5,010 nucleotides of DNA from Methanoregulaceae archaeon. Its GTDB lineage: Archaea > Halobacteriota > Methanomicrobia > Methanomicrobiales > Methanospirillaceae. Shown one piece after another: positions 1-5,010 of this stretch. Each line of letters begins with the position of its first letter. The first letter of the stretch is position 1. The position numbers were made by a program, and so were the translations under genes. The stretch spans positions 1-5,010 of the forward strand of contig JAJRBS010000054.1 in assembly GCA_028679325.1 (NCBI GenBank). Direction: 5' to 3'. Under the pieces are notes generated by a model, which was not told the DNA's origin, did no database searches, and saw only the letters and a list, made by a program, of their open reading frames with translations.

Positions 1-842
1 ATCTCGGGATAGGCGAGGTCGAGCCTCTGGATCCCGGTGGAGATGATATCCGCGATAAGTGTCCGGGCTGCCCACTTGAAGTCAGCGGGGATAACATACC
101 AGGGCGCAAAGTCCGTGCTCGTCTTTTCAAGCATGGCCTCGTAGGCTTCCTGGTACTGGTCCCAGTACTGCCGCTCGGCAAGGTCTGAAAGCGAGAACTT
201 CCAGTACTTCTCCGTATCCTGGAGCCTGTCGGCAAGCCGCTGCTTCTGTTCATCCTTTGAGATGTGGAGGAAGAACTTGAGGATGAGAGTCCCGTTCCGT
301 GCCAGGTGCTGCTCGAAGGCAACGATATCCTCGTACCTGCCGTTCCAGAACCTGTTGCCCCGTTTCCCCGGCGGAAGTTGCTGGCCTTCGAGGATCCCGG
401 GGTGGACCTTGACCACCAGGACGTCCTCGTAATAGGACCGGTTGAACACCCCGATCTCTCCCCGGCCGGGAAGAGCCTTCGAATAGCGCCAGAGGAAGTT
501 GTGATCGGTCTCCTCGGGGGTCGGGACCTTGAAACTGTTCACCCGGCATCCCTGGGGATTGACCCCTGACATGACATGCTTGATAGTCCCGTCCTTGCCG
601 GCGGTGTCCATACCCTGCAGGATGATCAGGACAGAGTAGATGTTGCTCGCATAGAGCAGTTCCTGCGCTGCCGCGAGGCTCGCACGGTTCGCATCGAGGA
701 TCTCCTGTGCCCGTTCCTTGACCGCTTCTTTTCCCGCCTCCTTCAGTTCCTTGCTGGCCGCCCAGCTGGTCGGGAAATCCGCAAGCCTCACCCTCTGTCC
801 GGGAGCGACCCGGACCCTGCTGATAAGTTTCTTCCGTATCAT
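1..842 (-). CDS. ppk2: PPK2-family polyphosphate kinase (class III-like), 3' end outside the window
   Basis: Cytoplasmic enzyme that moves phosphate between inorganic polyphosphate and nucleotides; this subtype is known to phosphorylate AMP and/or ADP using polyphosphate. The window holds the first 280 codons; the frame runs off the left edge without a stop. Visible landmarks are the P-loop GMDTAGKDGT (residues 77-86) followed by IKHVMSGVNPQG, the Walker B-like block FNRSYYEDVL (133-142), FFLHISKDEQ (190-199), the lid segment WKFSLSDLAER (214-224), and WYVIPADFKW (248-257). From memory, Glu after the second Tyr (YYED) marks class III, while class I and II usually have Asn, Gly or similar there; I cannot confirm the class. 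By comparison with the Meiothermus enzyme, which ends soon after the equivalent of LAYPE, few residues should be missing. The ATG at 842 overlaps the stop of the upstream ABC gene (ATGA) and has a good ribosome binding site. Confidence 0.95.
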   Translation of the reverse strand, partial: MIRKKLISRVRVAPGQRVRLADFPTSWAASKELKEAGKEAVKERAQEILDANRASLAAAQELLYASNIYSVLIILQGMDTAGKDGTIKHVMSGVNPQGCRVNSFKVPTPEETDHNFLWRYSKALPGRGEIGVFNRSYYEDVLVVKVHPGILEGQQLPPGKRGNRFWNGRYEDIVAFEQHLARNGTLILKFFLHISKDEQKQRLADRLQDTEKYWKFSLSDLAERQYWDQYQEAYEAMLEKTSTDFAPWYVIPADFKWAARTLIADIISTGIQRLDLAYPE

Positions 843-2638
843 GTCTGTTTCACCCCTCCCGGAAGGATCTCCGCGATCCTCCCTTTGAACTGGCTCATGT
901 AGAGCTCATAGTAGAATCCTTTGGACTTCATCATCTGATCGTGCGTACCCCGCTCGACAATCTCCCCGTTGTTGATCACCAGGATCTGCTGGGAACTCCG
1001 TATCGTGCTCAGGCGGTGGGCGATCACGAAACTCGTCCTTCCTTCCTGGAGCTTCCGGATCGCCGCCTGGATGTCTTTTTCGGTCCGGGTGTCCACGTTG
1101 CTCGTGGCTTCATCGAGGATGAGGATCCTCGGGTTGGCGACCATGGCCCGGGCGATGGTCAGGAGCTGCCGCTGCCCCTGGGACAGGTTGCTCCCGCCAT
1201 CGCTGAGCACGGTCGCATATCCCTCGGGAAGCCTCGAAATGAAGTCATGGCAGCGCGTCTCCTTCGCCGCGGCGATGCACTCTTCATCGGTGGCATCTTC
1301 CCGCCCGTACCGCAGGTTGTTCATCACCGTGTCCGAGAAGAGGAACGGTTCCTGGAGGACGACCCCGATCTGCCGCCGCAGGCTGGCCTGTGTGACATCG
1401 TAGATGCTCTGCCCGTCGATCTCGATGCTTCCGCTGTCGATGTCGTAATACCGGGTGAGGATGTTGATGATGGTGCTCTTTCCCGCCCCTGTCGGGCCGC
1501 AGAGCCCGATCATCTGGCCGGGGAGGGCTTCGAAGCTGTTGTTCTTCAGGATCTGCCGTCCCGGGACATAGCTGAAATTGACATTCTGAAACACCACGTG
1601 CCCGACCACCGGCTTCATCTCCGCCGCTCCGGGTTTGTCGATAATGTCCGGCTTTTCGTCCAGGATGGAAAAGATCCTCCCGGCACTCACCCCGGCCCGG
1701 AGGAGGAAATTGTAGTTGGCAAAGATGGTGATGAGCGGCAGGACAAAGAGCAGGGTGAGTGAGAGGAAGGTGGTCAGCACCCCGACGGAAAGGTCCCCGC
1801 GGATGATCATGATCGAGCCCACCAGGGCCACGAGGGCGATATCGATGTTCGTGATCAGGATGGTGAGGGGATAGATGATGAGGGAGAAGATCTGGGCCCT
1901 GCTCCCCACGTCCCGGGCACCCTCGCTCACTCCATCCTCCTTTGTCGCGACCGTCTCCTGCTGCCGGTAGGCGATGATCGTTCTCTCCCCGGCGATGGTC
2001 TCTTCCAGGAGGCCGTTCAAGTCCGCAAGCCGCTCCTGCAGGAGAACGAAGGCCGGTCCCGCCACCCGGGCCAGCAGGTACACGAGACCTATCAGGAGGG
2101 GGATGGCAATGGAGGCGATGGCCGCGAGCGTTGCATGGAGGGAGAACATGGCGATGAGGGTGGTGGCCAGCATGAAGATCCCCATGAGGAGGGTTCCCAA
2201 AGGCTGCTGGAAGAAGGCGGTGACCACGTCGATGTCGTTTGTCACCCTGCTCATCAGTTCACCGATCGGCTGCCGGTCGTAGAAACGGAGCGACAGGGTC
2301 TGCATATGCTCGAAGAGTTCCTGGCGGAGCCTGAAGAGTGCGCTCTGGGTCACCCGGGCAAGCAGCCGGAAGCCCAGGAAGAAGCAGACAAACGAAAGGC
2401 CGGCAAAAGCGGCCATGAGGAGGACCAGCCGGGAGAGGGCCGACATATCGATGGTCCCGGTGAGGGCGTTGACCGAGATCCCGAGGAAGACCGAGAGCAG
2501 GATGAAGGAGACGCTCCCAGCCAGGAAGAGGATGATGACGGCCGCGAGCGTGCCTTTCTTTTCCCCGAGATACCCGAGCAACCGGAGGAAGGTCCTCTTT
2601 CTTCGCTGGCCTTTACCGGTTTCTGCAGAGGGGGTCAT
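839..2638 (-). CDS. ABC exporter half-transporter, catalytically complete subunit (TMD-NBD)
   Basis: Membrane-bound ABC exporter subunit of 599 residues, the usual length for a fused membrane-plus-ATPase half-transporter. A basic N-terminal tail (about 1-28) precedes six predicted membrane segments, roughly 31-55, 70-93, 148-168, 169-190, 252-278 and 287-310. The ATPase domain follows: A-loop Tyr357, Walker A GPTGAGKST (381-389), Q-loop Gln429, signature LSQGQ (485-489), Walker B ILILDE (505-510) with catalytic Glu510, D-loop SNVD (513-516) and switch His541. Glu and His are intact, so this subunit supplies the active ATP site; its signature motif departs from LSGGQ. It starts inside the stop of the preceding half-transporter (ATGA overlap) and its own stop overlaps the PPK2 start. 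Family knowledge says such paired genes encode a heterodimer exporting drugs, lipids or peptides; the substrate cannot be read from the sequence. The overlap and the ribosome binding site at 2646-2653 fix the start. Confidence 0.96.
   Translation of the reverse strand: MTPSAETGKGQRRKRTFLRLLGYLGEKKGTLAAVIILFLAGSVSFILLSVFLGISVNALTGTIDMSALSRLVLLMAAFAGLSFVCFFLGFRLLARVTQSALFRLRQELFEHMQTLSLRFYDRQPIGELMSRVTNDIDVVTAFFQQPLGTLLMGIFMLATTLIAMFSLHATLAAIASIAIPLLIGLVYLLARVAGPAFVLLQERLADLNGLLEETIAGERTIIAYRQQETVATKEDGVSEGARDVGSRAQIFSLIIYPLTILITNIDIALVALVGSIMIIRGDLSVGVLTTFLSLTLLFVLPLITIFANYNFLLRAGVSAGRIFSILDEKPDIIDKPGAAEMKPVVGHVVFQNVNFSYVPGRQILKNNSFEALPGQMIGLCGPTGAGKSTIINILTRYYDIDSGSIEIDGQSIYDVTQASLRRQIGVVLQEPFLFSDTVMNNLRYGREDATDEECIAAAKETRCHDFISRLPEGYATVLSDGGSNLSQGQRQLLTIARAMVANPRILILDEATSNVDTRTEKDIQAAIRKLQEGRTSFVIAHRLSTIRSSQQILVINNGEIVERGTHDQMMKSKGFYYELYMSQFKGRIAEILPGGVKQT
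850..860 (-). promoter_or_regulatory. Ribosome binding site of the PPK2 gene, inside the second ABC gene
   Basis: The minus strand reads GGGAGGGGTGA, seven bases before ATG 842. It sits in the last codons of the catalytic ABC subunit (PGGVKQT then stop). It decides the PPK2 start, which also matches the expected N-terminus of the family. Confidence 0.8.
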
Positions 2639-4392
2639 GACAGGTCCTCCTTTCTGACCCCGCCAAGCTGCGACTCGAAGATCTCCCGGTACAGGGGACT
2701 CTTCTCCATGAGCTCGGCGTGACTTCCCCTGTCGACGACTTTCCCTCCATCGAGGAGGATGATCAGGTCAGCCATGAGAACGGTGCTGATCCTCTGGGCG
2801 ACCACCAGCCGTGTGGTCCCGGGAAGGAGTGAATCGAGTTCGGCCTGGATCCGGCTCTCCGTTGCAACATCGACAGCACTGGTGCTGTCATCGAGGATCA
2901 GGACACGCGGTTTGCCGGCGATGGCCCGGGCGATGGAGAGGCGCTGCCGCTGCCCTCCCGAAAAATTCGCCCCTCTCCTGGCCACCCGGGATTCATAGGT
3001 CCCGGGAATGGCCGAGACGAAACTGTCGGCATCGGCTGCCTTCGCGGCCATTGTCACCGCATCGTACGGGAGGGAGGGGTTGGCAAAGGCGATATTCTCC
3101 CTGATCGTCCCGGAGAAGAGGACGCTCTCCTGGAGCGCCGAATTGACGATTCCCCGGAGGCTGTCCTGGGGGAAGTCGCGGACGTCCCTGCCATCGATCG
3201 TGATCCTTCCCTTTGTCACATCATAGAAGCGGGGGATAAGGTTGACCACCGTTGACTTCCCGGAACCGGTGGGGCCCAGGAAGGCGACGGTCTTTCCCGG
3301 CTCGGCAACAAAGGAGATCCCCTCTATGGCCTCCGGTCCTCCGGTCCCCTCGTAGCTGAACGATACATTCTCGAATTCAACCCGTCCCTTGATGTCGACT
3401 GCCCCGGCGGGAACCACTCCGGGATTATCCTTCACCAGCGGCTTTGTATCCCAGAGCTCGGCGAGCCTCCCGGCAGAGGCTTCTGCCGATATGATCTGGG
3501 GGAGGACAAAAGAGAGGATCCACAACTGGGCGAGGATAAAGAAGAAGTACTGGGTAAACGCGATGATCTCCCCGACATCGATGATCCCGGCAACCACCTG
3601 TTCGCCCCCGTAGTAGATCACCAGGGCATTAGAGAGGCCGAGGATGAGGAAGATAGCGGGCAGGATGACGGCACTGGTCCGGAGGGGGGAGAGAGATGCC
3701 TGCCGGAAGGTGTCGTTCGCCTCGCGGAACCGGTTGTTCTCATAGTCCTGGCGGACAAAGGCCTTGATAACTCTCACCCCGGCGAAGTCTTCCTGCAGCA
3801 CGTTGTTCAACCCGTCGAGCTTCTTCTGCCTGTTCCGGAACTGCTTCTGGAGCAGCCAGGAGACGATCCCGAATATGACCCCTGTCGTGAGAATCACCAG
3901 CACGAAGATGAACACCAGGCTCGGGCTGGAGATGTAGACCAGGACCAGCGCGACGAGTATCATGAAGGGGGCGAACAGCAGGAACCGGACGGCATAATTC
4001 GCCGCCATGTTGATCTGGTAGATGTCGCTCGTCAGCCTGACCATCAGATCCCCGACCGGGTAACGGTCAAGGTTCCCGAAGGAGAAAGTCTGTATCTTCT
4101 TGTAGAGTTCCGTCCGGAGGAAATGAGCGGTGCCCTCCCCGATCCTTGCCGCGATATACAGGTTCGACATGGAAAAAGTGGCGGCGAGGATGGCGAAGAG
4201 GAGCATGGCGAGGACACTGTCCACCACCACAGTGACGTCCCCGGCCAGGACCCCGTCATTGACCAGCTGGGAGACCTGCTGGGGGATGAGGAGCATGAAG
4301 ATCGCTCCCAGCATGACGAAGACCTGCGAGAGGAGGATCCATTTCCAGGCCCTCTTGTAGATGATCATCATCCGGCGAAGGTTTTCGAGCAT
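2635..4392 (-). CDS. ABC exporter half-transporter, degenerate-NBD subunit (TMD-NBD)
   Basis: First gene of the operon: a 585-residue half-transporter with six predicted membrane segments (about 15-38, 57-82, 133-153, 155-182, 240-262, 275-300) and a C-terminal ATPase domain. Visible motifs are A-loop Tyr347, Walker A GPTGSGKST (373-381), Q-loop Gln421, signature FSGGQ (477-481), Walker B VLILDD (497-502) and D-loop SAVD (505-508). Two catalytic positions are changed: the Glu after Walker B is Asp502, and the switch-loop His is Gln533 (VVAQRIST). The same pair of changes is known in the degenerate subunits of heterodimeric exporters such as TM287 and BmrC, so this protein probably binds ATP tightly but hydrolyses little at its own site. 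It should pair with the next gene's product. The start is supported by GGAGGTGA nine bases upstream and by MLENLRRMM leading directly into the first helix. Substrate is unknown; annotation as a multidrug or lipid exporter would be by homology only. Confidence 0.96.
   Translation of the reverse strand: MLENLRRMMIIYKRAWKWILLSQVFVMLGAIFMLLIPQQVSQLVNDGVLAGDVTVVVDSVLAMLLFAILAATFSMSNLYIAARIGEGTAHFLRTELYKKIQTFSFGNLDRYPVGDLMVRLTSDIYQINMAANYAVRFLLFAPFMILVALVLVYISSPSLVFIFVLVILTTGVIFGIVSWLLQKQFRNRQKKLDGLNNVLQEDFAGVRVIKAFVRQDYENNRFREANDTFRQASLSPLRTSAVILPAIFLILGLSNALVIYYGGEQVVAGIIDVGEIIAFTQYFFFILAQLWILSFVLPQIISAEASAGRLAELWDTKPLVKDNPGVVPAGAVDIKGRVEFENVSFSYEGTGGPEAIEGISFVAEPGKTVAFLGPTGSGKSTVVNLIPRFYDVTKGRITIDGRDVRDFPQDSLRGIVNSALQESVLFSGTIRENIAFANPSLPYDAVTMAAKAADADSFVSAIPGTYESRVARRGANFSGGQRQRLSIARAIAGKPRVLILDDSTSAVDVATESRIQAELDSLLPGTTRLVVAQRISTVLMADLIILLDGGKVVDRGSHAELMEKSPLYREIFESQLGGVRKEDLS
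2646..2653 (-). promoter_or_regulatory. Ribosome binding site of the second ABC gene, inside the first
   Basis: The minus strand reads AAAGGAGG, seven bases before ATG 2638. It lies in the last codons of the upstream half-transporter (RKEDLS then stop). Together with the ATGA overlap it supports both new initiation and translational coupling, as expected for subunits needed in equal amounts. Confidence 0.85.
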
Positions 4393-4401
4393 GCTTACGG
4401 C

Positions 4402-4409
4402 TCACCTCC
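4402..4409 (-). promoter_or_regulatory. Strong ribosome binding site of the first ABC gene
   Basis: The minus strand reads GGAGGTGA, complementary to the conserved 3' end of 16S rRNA (anti-Shine-Dalgarno), nine bases before ATG 4392. It fixes the start of the degenerate ABC subunit. The 3' arm of the leader inverted repeat ends at its first base. Confidence 0.85.
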
Positions 4410-4458
4410 TATCCCAGAACGGCCGGTCGACGGGTGGAGATCGCCGCTGCAGGGATAG
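4409..4458 (-). repeat. Inverted repeat in the operon leader, abutting the ribosome binding site
   Basis: On the minus strand CTATCCC (4458-4452) and GGGATAG (4415-4409) are perfect reverse complements, giving a 7-bp stem. Inside it CGGC (4446-4443) can pair with GCCG (4423-4420), leaving a loop of 19 bases. The 3' arm runs directly into GGAGGTGA, sharing one base with it, so folding could influence access to the ribosome binding site of the first ABC gene. A 7-bp match over this distance can arise by chance, so function is an inference. Confidence 0.4.
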
Positions 4459-4502
4459 CGGGTATGAAGAGTCAAATCCATGACATGCAATCGCCCTGCC
4501 GG

Positions 4503-4510
4503 TATAAATA
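4503..4510 (-). promoter_or_regulatory. Candidate archaeal TATA box for the ABC/PPK2 operon
   Basis: Read on the minus strand this is TATTTATA, close to the archaeal TTTATATA consensus and lying in GC-rich surroundings. Transcription starting about 25 bases downstream, near 4480, would give a leader of roughly 90 bases before the first ABC gene. On the plus strand the same site reads TATAAATA, so it could instead serve the cyclophilin gene with a leader of about 140 bases. I prefer the minus-strand reading because of distance, but no clear BRE element settles the direction. Confidence 0.45.
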
Positions 4511-4551
4511 GTCAGAGGAATCCTTTTGTTCCAGTGTTTTGGAAGCCTCGC

Positions 4552-4566
4552 CGGTTTACCGAACCG
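4552..4566. repeat. Small perfect hairpin
   Basis: CGGTT (4552-4556) and AACCG (4562-4566) are perfect inverted repeats around a five-base loop, TACCG. No T-run follows, so it is not a typical terminator. It could be an operator half-site pair in the divergent region or a chance dyad. Confidence 0.35.
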
Positions 4567-4613
4567 TCCTGCCAGTCGGGACAGAAAACGGTGAGAGAGG
4601 GGTCCTGTCGGGA
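4566..4613. repeat. Two related imperfect dyads, possible operator sites
   Basis: GTCCTG followed by TCGGGA occurs twice: at 4566-4581 with a four-base spacer, and at 4602-4613 with none. Each copy is itself an imperfect palindrome (TCCTG against CGGGA). The start points are 36 bases apart. Such paired sites upstream of a divergent gene could bind a regulator, but no regulator gene is visible here. Confidence 0.3.
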
Positions 4614-4672
4614 AAGGGTCTGCCTGAAGTTGGGAGGTATGCCCGCAAGCTATTTTTTTTCCGCCGTTCAAA

Positions 4673-5010
4673 ATGAAACAGATGTCATTCGTCAGAATAT
4701 CTCTCATTGCAGGCTTGCTTATTGCTGCAATTCTGGTTGCAGGATGTGCAACACAACAGCCTCCGGCAACGTATTCCCCGACGGCAGGAGGAACTACTCT
4801 TGTTACAGCGGGCACGACGGTTGTTACAGCGGCGACAACACCGGCAGTAACTGTTATTCCCGTGGAGTCATGGAAAAAGGTCAGGCTTGAAACAAGTAAG
4901 GGCACCATTGTTGTCGCCCTTGATCCGAATATGCCGGTAACGGCGGGGAATTTTGAGACCCTCGTGAAGAACAAATTCTACGATGGCGTGATATTCCACC
5001 GCGTTATCGA
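4673..5010 (+). CDS. Cyclophilin-type peptidyl-prolyl cis-trans isomerase, lipoprotein, 3' end outside the window
   Basis: The first 112 codons are visible. Residues 1-25 form a lipoprotein-like signal: a short basic start, a hydrophobic stretch (ISLIAGLLIAAILVA) and the lipobox LVAGC with Cys25 as the predicted lipid-anchored residue. A low-complexity Thr/Ala/Val/Pro linker (about 26-65) follows. The cyclophilin fold then begins: VRLETSKGTIVVALDPNMPVT, NFETLV, KFYDGVIFHRVI. Arg110 in FHRVI corresponds to the catalytic Arg55 of human cyclophilin A. The protein should therefore catalyse proline isomerisation outside the cytoplasmic membrane, helping exported proteins fold. It is transcribed divergently from the ABC/PPK2 operon. 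No Shine-Dalgarno motif precedes ATG 4673. An in-frame ATG at 4682 (Met4) would also leave a complete signal sequence, so the start is uncertain by three codons. Confidence 0.92.
   Translation, partial: MKQMSFVRISLIAGLLIAAILVAGCATQQPPATYSPTAGGTTLVTAGTTVVTAATTPAVTVIPVESWKKVRLETSKGTIVVALDPNMPVTAGNFETLVKNKFYDGVIFHRVI
4793..4834 (+). repeat. 21-bp tandem repeat encoding the lipoprotein linker
   Basis: Two seven-codon units encode TTLVTAG and TTVVTAA (residues 41-54), followed by a decayed third unit TTPAVTV (55-61). At DNA level the 12-mer TTGTTACAGCGG recurs exactly at 4800-4811 and 4821-4832. It is a flexible spacer between lipid anchor and cyclophilin domain, and probably grew by in-frame duplication. 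Confidence 0.75.

Larger units (their letters stand above)
4393..4672. other. Divergent intergenic region
   Basis: This 280-bp gap between the divergent ABC operon and cyclophilin gene has no convincing gene. It holds a TATA-like box near its middle (4503-4510), an operon-leader inverted repeat (4409-4458), a perfect small hairpin (4552-4566), two related imperfect dyads (4566-4613), and a T-tract (4653-4660) just before the cyclophilin start. Open frames crossing it in both directions run on into the cyclophilin gene in the wrong frame or strand and lack recognisable domains. Confidence 0.8.

Noticed and set aside
250..549. Minus-strand open frame of 99 codons
   Set aside because: It is an alternative frame inside the PPK2 gene, whose own frame carries the full set of family motifs.
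941..1762. Plus-strand open frame of 273 codons
   Set aside because: It is antisense to the ATPase domain of the catalytic ABC subunit. Long antisense frames are common opposite GC-rich genes, and it has no motif of its own.
2135..2722. Plus-strand open frame of 195 codons rich in Glu, Asp, Gly and His
   Set aside because: It is antisense to the membrane domain of the ABC subunit. Its charged composition is what the reverse complement of hydrophobic codons gives.
839..4392. The ABC pair as one duplicated gene
   Set aside because: The two proteins differ throughout the membrane domains and at key ATPase residues, so they are long-diverged paralogues rather than a recent duplication.
4653..4660. 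T-run as a plus-strand transcription terminator
   Set aside because: No plus-strand gene lies upstream in the window, so there is no transcript to end here; a promoter role is the more likely reading.
4480..4890. Plus-strand open frame of 136 codons, including an internal ATG at 4639 behind GGGAGGT
   Set aside because: It overlaps the cyclophilin gene in another frame. The overlapped frame shows a lipobox and cyclophilin motifs, while this one gives a Cys/Ser/Tyr-rich sequence without family features.
4402..4974. Minus-strand open frame of 190 codons
   Set aside because: It lies antisense to the cyclophilin start and across the divergent promoter, has no recognisable domain, and ends inside the ribosome binding site of the ABC operon.

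Overview
The window looks like a piece of archaeal chromosome, most likely from a methanogen of the order Methanomicrobiales (a Methanoregula-like genome is my best guess). The reasons are the moderately high GC content, strong Shine-Dalgarno sites of the GGAGGTGA type, a TATTTATA box in the one sizeable intergenic gap, and a surface lipoprotein with a Thr/Ala/Val-rich linker in a style common in that group. The taxonomic call is inference from style, not from a marker gene.

Layout: about 88% of the window (positions 1-4392) is one tightly packed minus-strand operon. Read in transcription order it holds an ABC exporter half-transporter with a degenerate nucleotide-binding domain (4392-2635), a second half-transporter with a complete catalytic set (2638-839), and a class III-like PPK2 polyphosphate kinase (842 to beyond position 1, nearly complete). 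Both junctions are 4-bp ATGA stop/start overlaps, each preceded by a strong ribosome binding site inside the upstream gene. A 280-bp divergent intergenic region (4393-4672) follows. It carries a candidate TATA box for the operon, a leader inverted repeat abutting the first ribosome binding site, and some small repeats. On the plus strand from 4673 starts a cyclophilin-type peptidyl-prolyl isomerase lipoprotein, cut by the right edge.

How they may work together: the two ABC proteins have complementary defects. One lacks the catalytic Glu and switch His; the other has an altered signature motif (LSQGQ). This is the pattern of asymmetric heterodimeric exporters such as TM287/288, BmrCD and LmrCD, so they should form one membrane pump of unknown substrate. 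PPK2 enzymes of this type make nucleoside di- or triphosphates from polyphosphate, so the translational coupling suggests, without proving, a link between polyphosphate-driven ATP regeneration and the pump. The cyclophilin is transcribed away from the operon and is probably a separate unit acting outside the membrane. I see no mobile element, CRISPR array, tRNA or rRNA.
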